Numbered from the stretch's first letter, positions 50,181-62,003 are shown. The stretch is DNA of 64,000 nucleotides from Trogon surrucura (GCA_020746105.1 CM036618.1:1054001-1118000), one strand, 5' to 3'. Numbers and translations are program-made. Notes: generated by a model from the letters alone, not told the origin.

Positions 50181-50894
50181 CTGTGAAAGAAGAAAAGAGG
50201 CTTCCTTTAAGATACGTTTTAAGAAGTCCCAGCCTCTTCTAGGAGGGATCTCCAGCAGCTCTGGCCCTCCTGGGGATTCCTCCTGCCCGGCTGCTGGAGC
50301 CCAGCCTGGGATGCCCCAGGGCCTGGGGCTCTGTCCTGGGACAGTGGATGTACCTGCTGCTTAAGCATTGACAGCTTCCACCCCGAAGCTGAGTGTTCAC
50401 TCTGGAGACAACACACACTCTGACTTGGCCACAACCTGCCATGGACAAGGGGCCGCCTTCCTCAGTGCCCAGGTCTCCCCAACACCTACAGTCAACTGAC
50501 GGCATTCCTGGACCCCTCGAGCACAGCACAGACCCTCTGTCCATCCAACACCGCTGCCTGCATCCTGCACCCTCTTACCAGCCCCACGGGGCTCCTGCTT
50601 GCTGGTGGGTCCAGCTCGGTGTCCCTCAGCAGAGGCACACACTCACACTCCTCTCACGGGCACCCCACACTCACAGGACACCCTCACCCCGAATTCCCAG
50701 TGCCAGGCACATGGGCTGGGACCTGTGGTCCCGCTCCAGCTGCTGGTGCGGAGCCCCTCCCTCAGACCCGTTACCCCAGGAGCTGCTTCTCGGGACACAC
50801 ATCATTCCCATCGCAGTAGATGGGAAAAATCCAAGCCATGGCCAAGAAGGACGCTACAAAAAGGACATTTCACTAGAAGAGGGACATTTAGCTG
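50181..50894. other. GVIN intron sequence upstream of the coding exon
   Basis: Unique sequence upstream of the acceptor at 50181-50182. No interferon element, TATA box or exon recognised. Confidence 0.5.
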
Positions 50895-51336
50895 CCTAGG
50901 AAGATGCAGAGGCGGGTTACCAAGGTAGTAAAGGATTTGGAATATGTGCCGTACGAGGAATGTCTGAGGGACCTGAGGTGTTTTAGCCTGAGGGGAGACC
51001 TTGGTCTCTGCAATTCCTTGACATGAGGGTGTAGCAAGGAGGGGTCAGTCTCTTCTCCCAAGGAACAAGTGATAGGATGAGAGTAAATGGCCTCAAGGTG
51101 CTGCACGTGTTTTTTAAACTGTATATTAGGAAAAATTTCTTGCCCTAAAGGTTTGTCAAGCCCTGGCCCAGGCTGCCCAGGGCAGTGGTGGAGTCCCCAC
51201 CCCTGGAGGGATTTCAGTGCTGTGGAGATGTGGTGCTCAGGGACATTGGTTAGAGGTGGCCCTGGCAGAGCTGGCTTGACATTTGGACTCGATCTTAAAA
51301 GTCTTTTCCTACCTAAACAATTCCATGATTCTATCT
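50895..51336 (+). mobile_element. CR1 LINE 3' fragment
   Basis: Forward CR1 with the ORF2 end (GCAGAGGCGGGTTACCAAGG) and the tail AACAATTCCATGATTCTAT. Confidence 0.93.
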
Positions 51337-51639
51337 CACCTCACAGCAGCTGCTTCTGTTGGTCACACTCTTGACTTTCCAGGGGCACAGGCAGCCAAGG
51401 TCCCCAGCTCAGCTCAGGCAGCACCGTCACATGTCAGGCCTGGTACACAGTGCTGGGGGGTTAAGAAGAAGATGGAGACCACCTCAGGAATTCAGGAGGG
51501 AAAACACCCAGAAGGAAAGGCCCAAAACCCTAAAGAAGACCAGACAGTCAGGAGGCGGCAGCACATCAAGTTGACTTGAAAGTTAAACTAACATTAAATG
51601 TACAGCACTGTTCACACATTGCAAAGGTATAACATCAAG
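51337..51639. other. Unassigned sequence between CR1 copies
   Basis: Unique, nothing recognised. Confidence 0.5.
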
Positions 51640-52383
51640 AAAGGACGTGAGTAGTGGCAGCCAACATGGCTTCACCAAAAGCAAATCATGTCTGAGAAAC
51701 CTGGTGGCTTTCTACGATGGTGTCACAGCGTCAGTGGATAAGGGAAGTGCAACTGGTGTCATCCAGCTGGGCTTGTGCAAAGCGTTGGACACTGTCCCGC
51801 ACAACATCTTGGTTTCTAAACTGGAGGGACATGGGTTTGATGGATGGACCACTGGATGGATAAGGAATTGGCTGGATGGTCACGCTCAAATATTTGCGAT
51901 CCAGATGGAGACCAGTGACGAGTGGTGTCCTGCAAGGATCAGCACTGGGATCAGTCTTGTTTAACATCTTTGTCGACAATATGGACAGTGGCATTGAGTG
52001 CACCCTCCGCAAGTTTGCCAACGACACCAAGCTGTGTGGCGTGGTTGAGACGCTGGAGGGAAGGGATGCCATCCAGAGGGACCTTGACAGGCTTGAGAGC
52101 TGGGACCAGGCCAACCTCTTGAAGTTCAACAAGGCCAAGTGCGAGGTCCTGCAGCTGGGTCGAGGCAATCCCAAGCACAGACACAGGCTGGGTGGAGACC
52201 AGATGGGGAGCAGCCCTGAGGAGAAGGACTTAGGTGTGTTAGTTGATGAGAGGCTCAACATGAGCCAGCAGTGGGCACTTGCAGCCCAAAAAGTGAACCG
52301 TGTCCTGGGCTGTATCAAAAGGAGTGTGACCAGCAGGTTGAGGGAGGGGATTCTCCCCCTCTGCTATGCTCTGGTGAGGCCCC
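51640..52383 (+). mobile_element. Host CR1 LINE, 5' half (reverse transcriptase)
   Basis: CR1 RT from [12 protein letters not shown] through the domain and its C-terminal end (RLREGILPLCYALVRP), with frameshifts. It stops at GTGAGGCCCC and resumes at 55076, where the same CR1 continues (AGGCCCCACCTGGAGTGCTG). Confidence 0.93.
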
Positions 52384-55075
52384 TGGTAGGGCTTTAAACT
52401 AGGTTGGAAGGGGGAAGGGGATAAAACCTGGCTCACTACAGACAAGCCAGGGGGAAATATCGCAGGGTTAGGAATCAAAACAATGACCCTGCTCGAGTGC
52501 ATCCACTCCAACACGGATGGCACAAGCAACGGTAACAGGTGCTTCTCCATTAAGTCTCTTAAGTGTCTGTAGGCCAATGCAAGAAGCATGGGGAATAAGT
52601 AGGGGAATTAGAAATCTCTGTGCTGTTGGAGAACCACGATCTCATTGTGATTACAGAGACGTGGTGGGACGGCTCGCACAACTGGAATGTGGGCCTTGAT
52701 GGCTCCGTCCTTTTTAGGAAAGAAAGGCCAGCAAGGCGAGGTGGTGGATTTGCTCTTTATGTGAGAGACCAACTTGAGTGTATTGAGATCTATCCAGGAG
52801 CCAGTAGAGAGTTTGTGAGTGAGAATGAAGGGGCAGGCTAGCACAGGTGAGACTGTGATGGGTGTCTATTACAGACCATCTGATCAGGAGGAGAATGTTG
52901 ATGAGGCCTTTTACAGGCAGCTGACAGCAGCCTCTCAATCCCAGGCCCTGGTTCTCAGGGGGATTTCAACTCCCCAGCTCCTTGCTGGAGGCTGGCACAG
53001 CAGCAGCCCTCAGTCCAGGACGTTCCTCCAGGGCATCAATGGAAACTTCTTGATGCGAGTGGTGGCAGAGCCGGCCAGGAGAGGAGCTGCTGGGCCTTGT
53101 GTTCACCAACAAGGAAGGTCTGGTTGAAGCAGTGAAGGTTGAGGGTAATCTTGGCTGCAGCAACCATGAGATGGTGGAGTTCAGAATCTTGTGCAGTAGA
53201 AACAGAACACCAAGCAGGATCGCGACTCTGGACTTCAGAAGGGCCAACTTTGGCCTCGTCAAGCAATTGCTGGGGGAAACCCCAGGGAACAGGGAACTGG
53301 ATGGTAAAGGGGCCCAAGAGAGTTGGTCAGTATTCAAGGACCACTTCTTCCAAGCTCAAGATCAGAGCATCCCAGTGGGCAGGAGATCAGGAAGGAGAGC
53401 CAGGAGACCCACATGGGTAACCAGGGAACTGCTGGGCAAGCTTTAGTGGAAGAAGAGGGTATATAGATCATGGAAGGAGGGGCTGGCCACTTGGGTGGAG
53501 TATGAGACTGTGGACAGAGGGTGTGTGGAGGCAGCTGGAAAGCTAAGACCTCCTTAGCTAGGAAAGCTAAGCCCTGATGGGATGCACCCGTGGGTGCTGA
53601 GGGAGCTGGCGGGAGTCATTGCCAGGCCACTCTCCATCATCTTGGGTAAGTCGTGGGTAACAGGTGAGGTGCCTGAAGACTGGAGGAAAGCGAATGTCAC
53701 TGCAGTCTATAAGAAGGGCAGGAAGGATGACCCGGGTAACTACAGACTGGTCAGCCTCACCTCCATCCCTGGAAAGGTGATGGAACATCTTATCCTTGGC
53801 GCTGTCTCTGGGCATATCAAGGATAAGAAGGTCATTAGGAGCAGTCAGCAGGGCTTGGCCAAGGGGAAGTCATGTTTGACCAACCTGAGAGCCTTTTACA
53901 AAGACATAACCAGGTGGGTGGATGGTGGCCGTGCAGTGGATGTGCTCTGTCTGGGTATCAGCATTTGACACTGTCTCCCATAGCATCCTCATAGGTAAAC
54001 TGAGGCAGTGTGGTCTGGATGACCGAGTAGTGAGGTGGGTCAGGAACTGGTTGAAGGGAAGAAGTCAGAGAGTTGTGGTCACTGGGCCAGAGTCTGGCTG
54101 GAGGCCTGTGTCTAGTGGGATCCCTCAGGGGTCAGTGCTGGGGCCGGTGCTGTTCAATATATTCATCAGTGACCTGGACGAGGGATTAGAGAATGTTGTC
54201 AGCAAGTTTGGTGATGACACCAAGCTGGGAGGAGTGGCTGACACCCCAGCAGGCTGTGCTGCCATTCAGAGAGACCTGGACAGGCTGGAGGGCTGGGCGG
54301 GGAGAAATCTGATGAAGTTCAACAAGGGCAAGTGTAGAGTTTTGCACCTGGGAAAGAACAACCCCGTGTGCCAGCACAGGCTGGGGACTGCCCTGCTGGA
54401 GAGCAGCGCAGGGGAAAGGGACCTGGGGGTGCTGGTGGGCAGCAGGATGGCCATGAGCCAGCAGTGTGCCCTCGTGGGCAAGAAGGCCAAGGGCATCCTG
54501 GGGTGTGTGAGAAGGGGAGTAGCCAGTAGGTGGAGAGAGGTCCTCCTGCCCCTCTGCTCTGCCCTGGAGAGGCCACATCTGGAATCTTGTGTCCAGTTCT
54601 GGGCCCCTCAGCTCCAGAGGGACAGGGAACTGCTGGAGAGAGTCCAGCGCAGCCACAGGGATGATGGAGGGAGTGGAACATCTCCCTGGTGAGGAAAGGC
54701 TGAGGGAGCTGGGGCTCTTTAGTTTGGAGAAGAGGAGGCTGAGGGGTGACCTCATTCATGGTTATAGATATGTCAAGGGGGAGTGTCAGGAGGACGGAGC
54801 CAGGCTCTGCTCAGGGATGTCCAGTGACAGGACAAGGGGCAACGGGTGCAAGCTGGAGCACAGGAGGTTCCACAAAAATATTAGAAAAAACTTTTTCCCT
54901 GTGAGGGTGCCGGAGCCCTGGCCCAGGCTGCCCAGGGAGGGTGTGGAGTCTCCTGCTCTGGGGACATTCAAACCCCACCTGGACGCGTTCCTGTGTGATC
55001 TACTGTAGGTGATCCTGCTCTGGCAGGGGGTTGGACTAGATGATCTTCTGAGGTCCCCAATATTCTGTGATTCTG
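52384..55075 (+). mobile_element. Long CR1 LINE inserted in another CR1
   Basis: About 2.7 kb. It starts with a CR1 5' region (GGGCTTTAAACTAGGTTGGA). An endonuclease part follows at 52620-53120 (ETWWD, RRGGGFALYVRDQ, GVYYRP). After a deletion near 53570 comes a reverse transcriptase ([38 protein letters not shown]) and the 3' end with its ATTCTGTGATTCTGTG tail. A few frameshifts and the lost segment make it defective. Nine bases (TGAGGCCCC, 52375-52383 and 55076-55084) flank it as a likely target duplication. Confidence 0.93.
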
Positions 55076-55217
55076 TGAGGCCCCACCTGGAGTGCTGCAG
55101 CCAGTTCTGGAGCCCACAGTACAAGAAAGACACGGATCTGCTGGAGCGGGTCCAGAGGAGGCCACGAAGATGGTCAGAGGGCTGGAGCAGCTCTGTTGTG
55201 AAGAAAGGTTGAGGGAG
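55076..55217 (+). mobile_element. Host CR1 LINE, continued
   Basis: Resumes the CR1 of 51640-52383 at AGGCCCCACCTGGAGTGCTG and is interrupted again at 55217 by an inverted CR1. Confidence 0.88.
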
Positions 55218-55426
55218 CTTAGAATCATAAAATCATAGAACAGTTCAGGCTGGAAAAGACCCTTGGGATCATTGGGTCCAACCATTAACCCTACACTACA
55301 AGCTCACCCCTAAACCATCTCACCCAACACCACATCTCAGCGACACTTAAACACACCCAGGGATGGCGACTCAACCCCCTCCCTGGGCAGTCTGTTCCAG
55401 GGTCTGACCACTCTTTCTGTGAAGAA
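55218..55426 (-). mobile_element. Short CR1 inserted in the host CR1
   Basis: Inverted CR1 3' end, from AGAATCATAAAATCATAGAA to CTTTCTGTGAAGAAAA; the host CR1 continues after it with GAGAAGGCTCTGGGGTGACA. Confidence 0.9.
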
Positions 55427-55772
55427 AAGAGAAGGCTCTGGGGTGACATAATAGGGGCCTTTCAATCCATGAACAGGCCTACAGGGAAGCTGGAGAAAGG
55501 CTTTTTACAAGGGCCTGGAGTGACAGTGCAAGGGGCAATGGCCTGAAACTGCAAGAGGGGAGGTTTAGATTAGGTTTAAGGAAGAAATTCTTCCCCATGA
55601 GAGTGGTGAGGCACTGGCACAGGCTGCCCAAGGAGGGTGTGGATGCCCCATCCCTGGAAGGGTTCAAGGCCAGGTTGGATGGGGCTTGGAGCAACCTGGG
55701 CTGGTGGGAGAGAGGTGTCCCTGCCCACAGCAGGGGGGTTGGAACGAGATGATCTTCAAGGTCTCTTCCAAC
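55427..55772 (+). mobile_element. Host CR1 LINE, 3' part up to the ERV
   Basis: CR1 3' region ending GGTCTCTTCCAAC at 55772. Its last bases and octamer tail (CTTAACC to GATTCTACGA) reappear at 58582-58605 on the other side of the ERV. Confidence 0.9.
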
Positions 55773-55888
55773 TGTACGGAAAATCATGTTGCCAGAGGTC
55801 AATGTTCACAAAGAAGACAGAGAGGAGTCTTAACTTTATGCGAATAAAGGGAGAGCTCACTGGGGTTGCCAGGTCCCTGTGAGATCTC
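55773..55888 (-). repeat. Left inverted terminal copy of the ERV LTR end
   Basis: TGTACGGAAAATC, GTTGCCAG, TGTTCACAAAG, GCGAATAAAGGGAGAGCTCA in this order match the reverse complement of 58470-58577, apart from scattered changes and a 9-base gap. Confidence 0.9.
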
Positions 55889-55904
55889 TCCACGTGTCAG
55901 CACA

Positions 55905-56760
55905 GGCAGGAGAATTGTACACACCAGTAAGAGCCTGTGAATTGTATCAGGGAAAGGTAGTAAACACATTCACAGATTCAAAATACGCATGGGGGGGTGG
56001 CTCATGCGTTTGAAAAATGGTGGGAAGGAAGAGTGTCATTAACCTGCAGAGGGAAAACATAAGCTCACAAGAGCTCCTTTATTGGAGGTGGTAAATTTGT
56101 CAGACAAGGGGATCAGTTATTAAAGTGGTTTCTGGAACAAATAATGCCAAGATATGGAATAGTGGAGACAATAGACTCAGACAGAGGAACACATTATAGA
56201 GGAAGAATTCTTCGAGGGGTTATGGCATCTTTATGAATACAATGGAACTTACATACCCTGTGGCATCCTCAGAGTTCAGGCTGTGTATGGAAAGTGAACA
56301 GGGAAATCAAGAAACATCTTTTGAAATTAGTTTTAGGAAACAAAATGCCATGGATACAGCTCCTAACACTGGCTCCGGATAGAATATGGGCCAGACCTGG
56401 AGGAGATATTCAACTGTCCCCTTTGAATTAATGTTTGGAATCCCTTACCCTGCTAACTCTTAACCCAGTGGGAAGATGCAGATGAGTGATATATTCCTAA
56501 ACCAGTATGTGGCCAGAAAGCTGCCTCTGGTAAAATACCTTTGACAGGAGGCTCAGCGGGCACAGACCCTGCCTTTGGATTTTGCCTTCCATAGCTTCCA
56601 ACCAGGAGGCTGGGTCCTAATTAAGGAGTGGAAAGAAACGTCACTGGTGGCAAGGTGGCATCCACCAAACCAAGTACTGGTAACTATGGAATCAGCAGCC
56701 AAGACAGCTGGACACAGGTGGACTCATCAAGCCCCAGAAACTTGGGACTTCTAAGCTGGA
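55905..56760 (+). pseudogene. ERV pol remnant (RNase H and integrase)
   Basis: Gammaretrovirus-like. An RNase H end (TDSKYAWGVAHAF) is followed after a deletion by the integrase core with TIDSDRGTHY and the HTPWHPQSSG motif, then the C-terminal domain. Stops and frameshifts are scattered through it. Non-functional. Confidence 0.85.
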
Positions 56761-56967
56761 GGAAAAGGATGGGAGACTGCAGTTAAGTCCTCGCAGGAGT
56801 GAACTGGAATGGCAGTCAGTGTGTCAACCTCTGGGGGAGCCCTGGGTGTTAACTCACAGATCATCTACTGAAGTGGTCTGAAAAGACCCCTCCTCTTCTG
56901 AATCTCTAGTCATAGGGGGGCTGATGCTAACAGTTCTGCTGTCTTTGCTTGCTTTATAGAAGGTAAC

Positions 56968-58017
56968 ATGGTAACCAGGATGTTGTTCTTAGTAATAATA
57001 ACCCTATCTCTACCTTTTTGGCAGGGTCAAGGTCATGAATGGAAAAATCGGTTTCTGACTTTAGGGGAAGAGGTAGCCAAGGCTTCTGACCTGAGCAGGT
57101 GTTGGGTACGTGGAGGCCCAGGGGGATCCGAGGACTGGCCATGGGTAGCTAAGCCTGTCGAACCCCAATGGTGGGTCAGTAATTAGAGCACAGTTCACAA
57201 TGGAACTGAGTTTTGGACCGAGGAGGGGAGTCCATGGCATCTCCAGATACAGAAAGAAATGGAATCAGACCCATGTCCAGCCTTCTAGTAACAAATAGGT
57301 AAAATGTTCATATGCTGATTTTCAAGGCAAGGGTTGTAATAAGATATGTTTAAATCAAAAGTGAGGTTCTGCAATTCTGCGTTGCCAAAAAGACGACAGC
57401 ACAGAAGAAAGGCACGAGGCACAAGTATTTCGTTGGGTATGGCAACATCAAAACGGATTGAGGACTTGCTTCCAAGAATTCTGGTCTAGAATTAACCAGA
57501 CAACATGGAGAGAAACAAATCTGGGGTGTAACTGCACATGGCAGCTACGTGCAGGGCCTTGGAAGTGCAATTACTGCATGCATGGCACAAAGTCACCTGG
57601 GGGAATTATTATGGGAGGACCTCTAGGGCCTGGGAACACGTTACATTATCTTGAGCCAAGAGATGAGGAAACCTGGGATGGCCCTTTCCCCAATGGAAGT
57701 TGGGCTCTAATGAGCCGTTACTGGATTTGTGGATGTTTTGCGTATTGGAATGTTCTCATGGCTGCCTGGTGGACCATGGGTTAAATGAACATCATTCCTC
57801 CTTCTCCGTGCAGTAGTGACTTTTAATGTTCCTGCCACGTATGCAGCTCATTCATCACGTGATCAGAGGAATGGAGCTAGTAGCCATACCTGATGATCTA
57901 GAATTAGCTACAAAGAAACGTAAGATGATGTCTCTGCAGATAATTCCAAGACCAAAAATGAATCAGGAAGAGAAAATCAGGTTAATGACAACCAAACTTT
58001 GTAAAAATGAATATTGA
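56968..58017 (+). pseudogene. ERV envelope remnant, copy B
   Basis: Begins with a hydrophobic signal peptide (MVTRMLFLVIITLS), then a CWV-type motif and the surface subunit with GGPLGPGN and RYWICG. It lacks about 560 bp compared with copy A (between 39590 and 40150 there): the end of the surface subunit and the ectodomain of the membrane subunit are missing at about 57745. Frames are broken. Same orientation as copy A. Confidence 0.85.
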
Positions 58018-58469
58018 AACGAGAAGAGGAGGGATTAAGAGAACAATAGAGTCTCTCTACAAATGAGCGATAAAACAAGAAGAAGAGTGTGAGATTTTTT
58101 TCATGTTAGTGATGGAACAAAGAGGAGAGTGTCCTTCATGAACAAGGCAGTCACGGGATGCAGGCTGTGAGAAGATAATGAGACACCCGGACCATCAGGG
58201 CTATTAATTAAGTCAACGGCAAGGATGATCTGAACTGCTGAACCTTGAGAAAGAGTGCACAGGCTTAACAGGCCCGTGAGTATTAACTTCTCCACCCTGG
58301 GCGGCGTAAAGATGGAGTTAATGAAACATGATGTGTGTTGTTAAGGGGAACACGGAACAGGCGGATCGGGAGGTCTGTACCTCCTGAGTGCCTCAGCCAG
58401 TGGGGAAAGGGAGAGGGTTTGATGCGGCAGGGAAGTTTGAATAGAAGGAGGCTGAGTCCTCCAGCAATT

Positions 58470-58577
58470 TGAGAGACCTCACAGGGACTTGGCAACCCCA
58501 GTGAGCTCTCCCTTTATTCGCATAAAGACTTCTCTGCTTTGTGAACACTGACGGCTGGCAACGGGATTTTCTGTACA
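58470..58577 (+). repeat. Right terminal LTR copy of the ERV
   Basis: Ends GGGATTTTCTGTACA; contains CATAAAG, a possible variant poly(A) hexamer, then a U5-like stretch. It has the orientation expected of a 3' LTR for the + strand env. Confidence 0.8.
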
Positions 58578-58581
58578 CAAC

Positions 58582-58605
58582 CTTAACCAGTCTACGATTC
58601 TACGA
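58582..58605 (+). mobile_element. Host CR1 tail, split off by the ERV
   Basis: TTAACCAGTCTACGATTCTA continues the CR1 interrupted at 55772. Confidence 0.8.
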
Positions 58606-58724
58606 AAGCTTCCACGGCAGAGTGCAGCTGCTGTGCAAAGAATCCCTTCTGCAGAAGTTCCCTGGGAAACCTCAGCTGTTGGTAACATCAGGAGTCTGAT
58701 GGGCTGACTGGAAGAGAAACTACT

Positions 58725-59180
58725 GGAAGAGCAACGAAGCTGGTGAGGGGTCTAGAGAACAAATCTTACGAAGAGCAGCTGAGGGACCTGGGGTTGTTCA
58801 TCCTGAAGAAGAGGAGGCTGAGGGGAGACCTTCTCGCTTTCTGCAGCTCCCTGGCAGGAGGGGGCAGCCGGGGGGGATCAGTCTCTTCTCCCAAGGAATG
58901 AGCGATAGGACAAGAGGAAATGGCCTCAAGTTGCTCCAGGGGAGGTTCAGATTGGATATGAGGAAAAATTTCTTTACTTAAGTAGTGGTGAGGCCCTGGC
59001 ACAGGCTGCCCAGGGCAGGGGTGGAGTCGTCATCCCTGGAGGTGTCAAAAAATGTGTAGACGTGCCACTTGGGGACATGGTTTAGTGGTCACGGTGGTGG
59101 TGTGTTGATGGTTGGACTAGATGATCTTAGAGGTCTTTTCCAACCTTAATGATTCCGTGATTCTATTCTATGATTCTACA
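58725..59180 (+). mobile_element. CR1 LINE 3' fragment
   Basis: Forward CR1 with the ORF2 end (- to + AAGAAGAGGAGGCTGAGGGG) and the tail GATTCCGTGATTCTATTC. Confidence 0.94.
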
Positions 59181-59261
59181 CGGAGGGTGGCGTGGAGTGA
59201 AGATGCTGTGGTCAGGCTCTGTGTGCCTGTAACACAGAAATGGCCCAAGGAAGGGGGGATG

Positions 59262-59900
59262 TTAGGCAAGGTACCATCACAGTCAGGGAAGATACCATCA
59301 CGGACCACCTGTATCATCACAGATCACCCCTGACCTCTGGGATCAGTCGATGGGCTGAGCCTCTCTTCCCCCCCATAGGGACGCCTTTGGGTGAGACTTG
59401 AACACTTGGTTCTAGCAAGTGATTCCCTGGGACACTTAGAAAATCTCTAGAGAGTTGTTTTATAACCTGTCTGGAGCCAGGCCGTAGTATTTACATTCTT
59501 GCACGTCCTTTGCAGACACTGTCAGTGACTTTGCAGTCGCTATCAGCAGCAATCTAAAGAATTTGTGTATCTGTTGCTTTGATAAACTACGCTGTGTCTC
59601 GATCTAGCCACGGGAGCTCTTCGCTGAACACTGCTAGACCGCGTGAGTCTGGCCGTGAGGGTCCCTGCTGGCACCGGCACGCTGAGCCCGGCCGCGGGAG
59701 CTCTCTCCGAATGCCGCCACATGTGGGAATCCTGCTGAACACACGGTGGAAAAATACGACCAGACTTTAGTAAAACGGACTGTTCCGATATGTGGGGACC
59801 TCGCTGAGCACCTGGAAGATAAAACAGGACTAGACCTGGGTACGAACCAGCTGTTCTGAACAGGCCCCAGCGGGTAAGAGTTGATGAATGCATTGAAATG
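59262..59900 (+). mobile_element. Probable LTR of an ERV
   Basis: 59262-59405 matches the inverted copy at 34128-34268. 59560-59880 is LTR-like: TTGCTTTGATAAACTACGCT followed by two copies of an ACGGGAGCTCTTCGCTGAAC-type segment (59605 and 59690). Borders are not resolved. Confidence 0.5.
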
Positions 59901-61500
59901 ATCAGGCTGGGAAACTCCATGGAGGCGTGTGTGAGCGGCCACGACTAACTCGCCAGGACGAATGCATCAAGAAAAACACAAATGATCCTGTTTGGCTTCA
60001 TAGTTTCAGATTCAGAAAACTGTAGATAAGCAGCTCTCGGGGACTCCCGCGGACACACACATACATCCACGCGCGACTTCGCTTCGCCTTTGCTCCTGCT
60101 TCTACTCTGACGATAAAAGGCCGAGCTTTCAGCTCAGAGCAGAGGCTGCCATCTCCTTCATCGCCGCAGCCACACTCATTAAGTCTGGCTGTGTGAGTCC
60201 AGGAAACACTGCCAGATTGAAGGCGCATTGCATTATTAGTCCGGACTACTAATGACAAATTGAGCCACCCCCAGCCCCTCTGACATCTGAGAACAAGCTG
60301 GAGTGCCAGGGGGATTAGTTTCTGTCAAACTGATTTGCCTTTTAACGCAACGACTGGGAGCAAAATGTGCCCACAGGTGCCTGAGGACAGGACTGTAATG
60401 CTCTAAGCCAGAACACCATCACGGGGAGGAAGATCAAGCCCAGCCATGAAGTCAAAGCTCAAAGTCTGGACATGGTGGAGCCTGGGGGAACAGCACGGAC
60501 AACGTGGCAGCATGTGCCCTGTCCCAGCGCTGGCCAGATCCTGCATCTGCTGCTGGGGATGAAGCTCGAGCCCCCCAGGAGAGGGGCAGGAACACCGCAG
60601 GGGTTGGCCCCCACAAGCGACTGAGCACCCACCGGCAGCTCGTGCCCTCCCACCCATGGGACCAGGGGAAGAAGAGAGAAGGAAAAAGCCGGAAAAACTC
60701 CTGGGGCAGAATAAGGGGAGAGCAGCACACCAAGGGACGCTGGGCATGCTGGCAGAGCAGAGCCGGGCTTTCCCCACTGCTTCCCCCCGGGCGAGCAGGT
60801 GTGCGGCCGCTCCCCGGGAAGCGGAGCCCCAGCGTGCGTGACGGCTGTTGGGAAGGCAAAGGCTGCAGCCACCACCGTCTGCCCTCCCTCCTCCTTGCCC
60901 CAGCTCCTGCTGCTGTGCCCGGCGCTGTGCGGCGCAGTCACCCCCGGCCACCAGCCCGGCTTTCTCCCCTCCCGGCTCTCTCCCCTCCCAACTTCTGGCC
61001 CGGCTGCGATGGAGAACATTAACCCGCCCCAGCTGCTCCCTGGACCTGGACCCAGGCGCCCTCCCAAGTCCCAGCGCGGCTTCGTCTCTCCTCAAGGAGA
61101 AGGAAGAAGCCCCGGGCAGTTGTGTCGGCGCAGGCAGAGGACCCTGAGCGTATTTATGGAATCGCTCGGGCTGGCTTTCTGCCTGGCAGTGAGGGAGGGC
61201 AGCAGTGAGGCTGCAGCACGACCTGCCTGCAGCCCTTTGCCCAGGAACAGCCCCCCCCGGGGGGGTTTTCCCCAGCCCAGCCCCAGGGGATCCGGGCTCT
61301 GGGAGCGCTTGTGCCTCTGAGGGGCTGCACCAGGGACCAGGCACTTGGGGTGATGCAGCTGAGGCGGCAGGAGAGGCTGGGAGAGGCGAATCCCCCCCTC
61401 CCTCCATGCAAAGGGAGAGGAAACGCTCTCCCCTGAGGCTGGGGGACAGAGCAGGATGTCCCAGGGGTGCTGCTCTTACCCCATTGCAATGCCTTGAACA
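59901..61500. other. Presumed GVIN intron 1; no gene supported
   Basis: 59990-60270 looks ERV-derived (ATAAAAGGCCGAGC-type promoter-like start at 60113). 60420-61320 is GC-rich with long open frames on both strands, none recognisable. No exon or RNA gene seen. Confidence 0.45.
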
Positions 61501-61544
61501 AGGGCTAAATTGAACAAAGGTGAGGAGATAGAAAATTCAGATAA

Positions 61545-62003
61545 TCATGTTGTGATTAGTTTGTGCTTATCTGAGCAATTTAAAAACTTTTGTTGTGCAC
61601 GAATAGATAAGAGACTCAAGAAACCTTGAGCTCTGCCATTAGAACCAGCCATAAGCAATTAACTGTAAAGAAGAAATGAACTGTGTGGGCTCTCCAACAC
61701 TTACCATGCTGCAAAGGAAAGGTCAACTAAAGGACACCGAGAAAACGACCATCAGAGGATCGTGAAGACCCCTGAAGAACCCCGACATACGTAAAGGTGC
61801 ATGCCCAGAAAGGTGGATTCTATGTAAATTTTTGGGAAATAATATGAAGATGTATAGCAATACTGGGAAATGTAAAGAGGACGTGTTAGAACAATGTAAA
61901 GTGTGCTAGTTAGGAGGAACCTCCAGTGATGTAATAAAGAACACCTGCCTTCTAAGCTTCAGAAAAAGTCTTAGAGGGTTCTTTACATTGCCAACTTTTA
62001 GGG
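61545..62003 (+). mobile_element. Probable solo LTR
   Basis: AT-rich block with AATAAAGAACACCTGCCTTC at about 61934, the usual poly(A) arrangement of avian ERVL-type LTRs, and a CA-rich end. Exact borders and target duplication not determined. Confidence 0.5.

Larger units (their letters stand above)
55773..58577 (+). mobile_element. ERV copy B: defective provirus with inverted ends
   Basis: About 2.8 kb between TGTAC and GTACA, flanked by CAAC on both sides (55769-55772 and 58578-58581), within the tail of a CR1. Internal order: RNase H remnant (about 55905-56070), integrase core (about 56085-56750), env (56968-58017), then LTR-type sequence. gag, protease and most of reverse transcriptase are absent. 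The left 115 bp are the reverse complement of the right 110 bp. Confidence 0.88.

Noticed and set aside
55773..58577. DNA transposon with 115-bp terminal inverted repeats
   Set aside because: Contents are retroviral RNase H, integrase and env, with TG/CA termini and a 4-bp target duplication, all typical of an ERV.
60403..61407. 334-codon - strand open frame
   Set aside because: Low-complexity Gly/Ala/Pro/Ser composition, no domain, competing frames on both strands.
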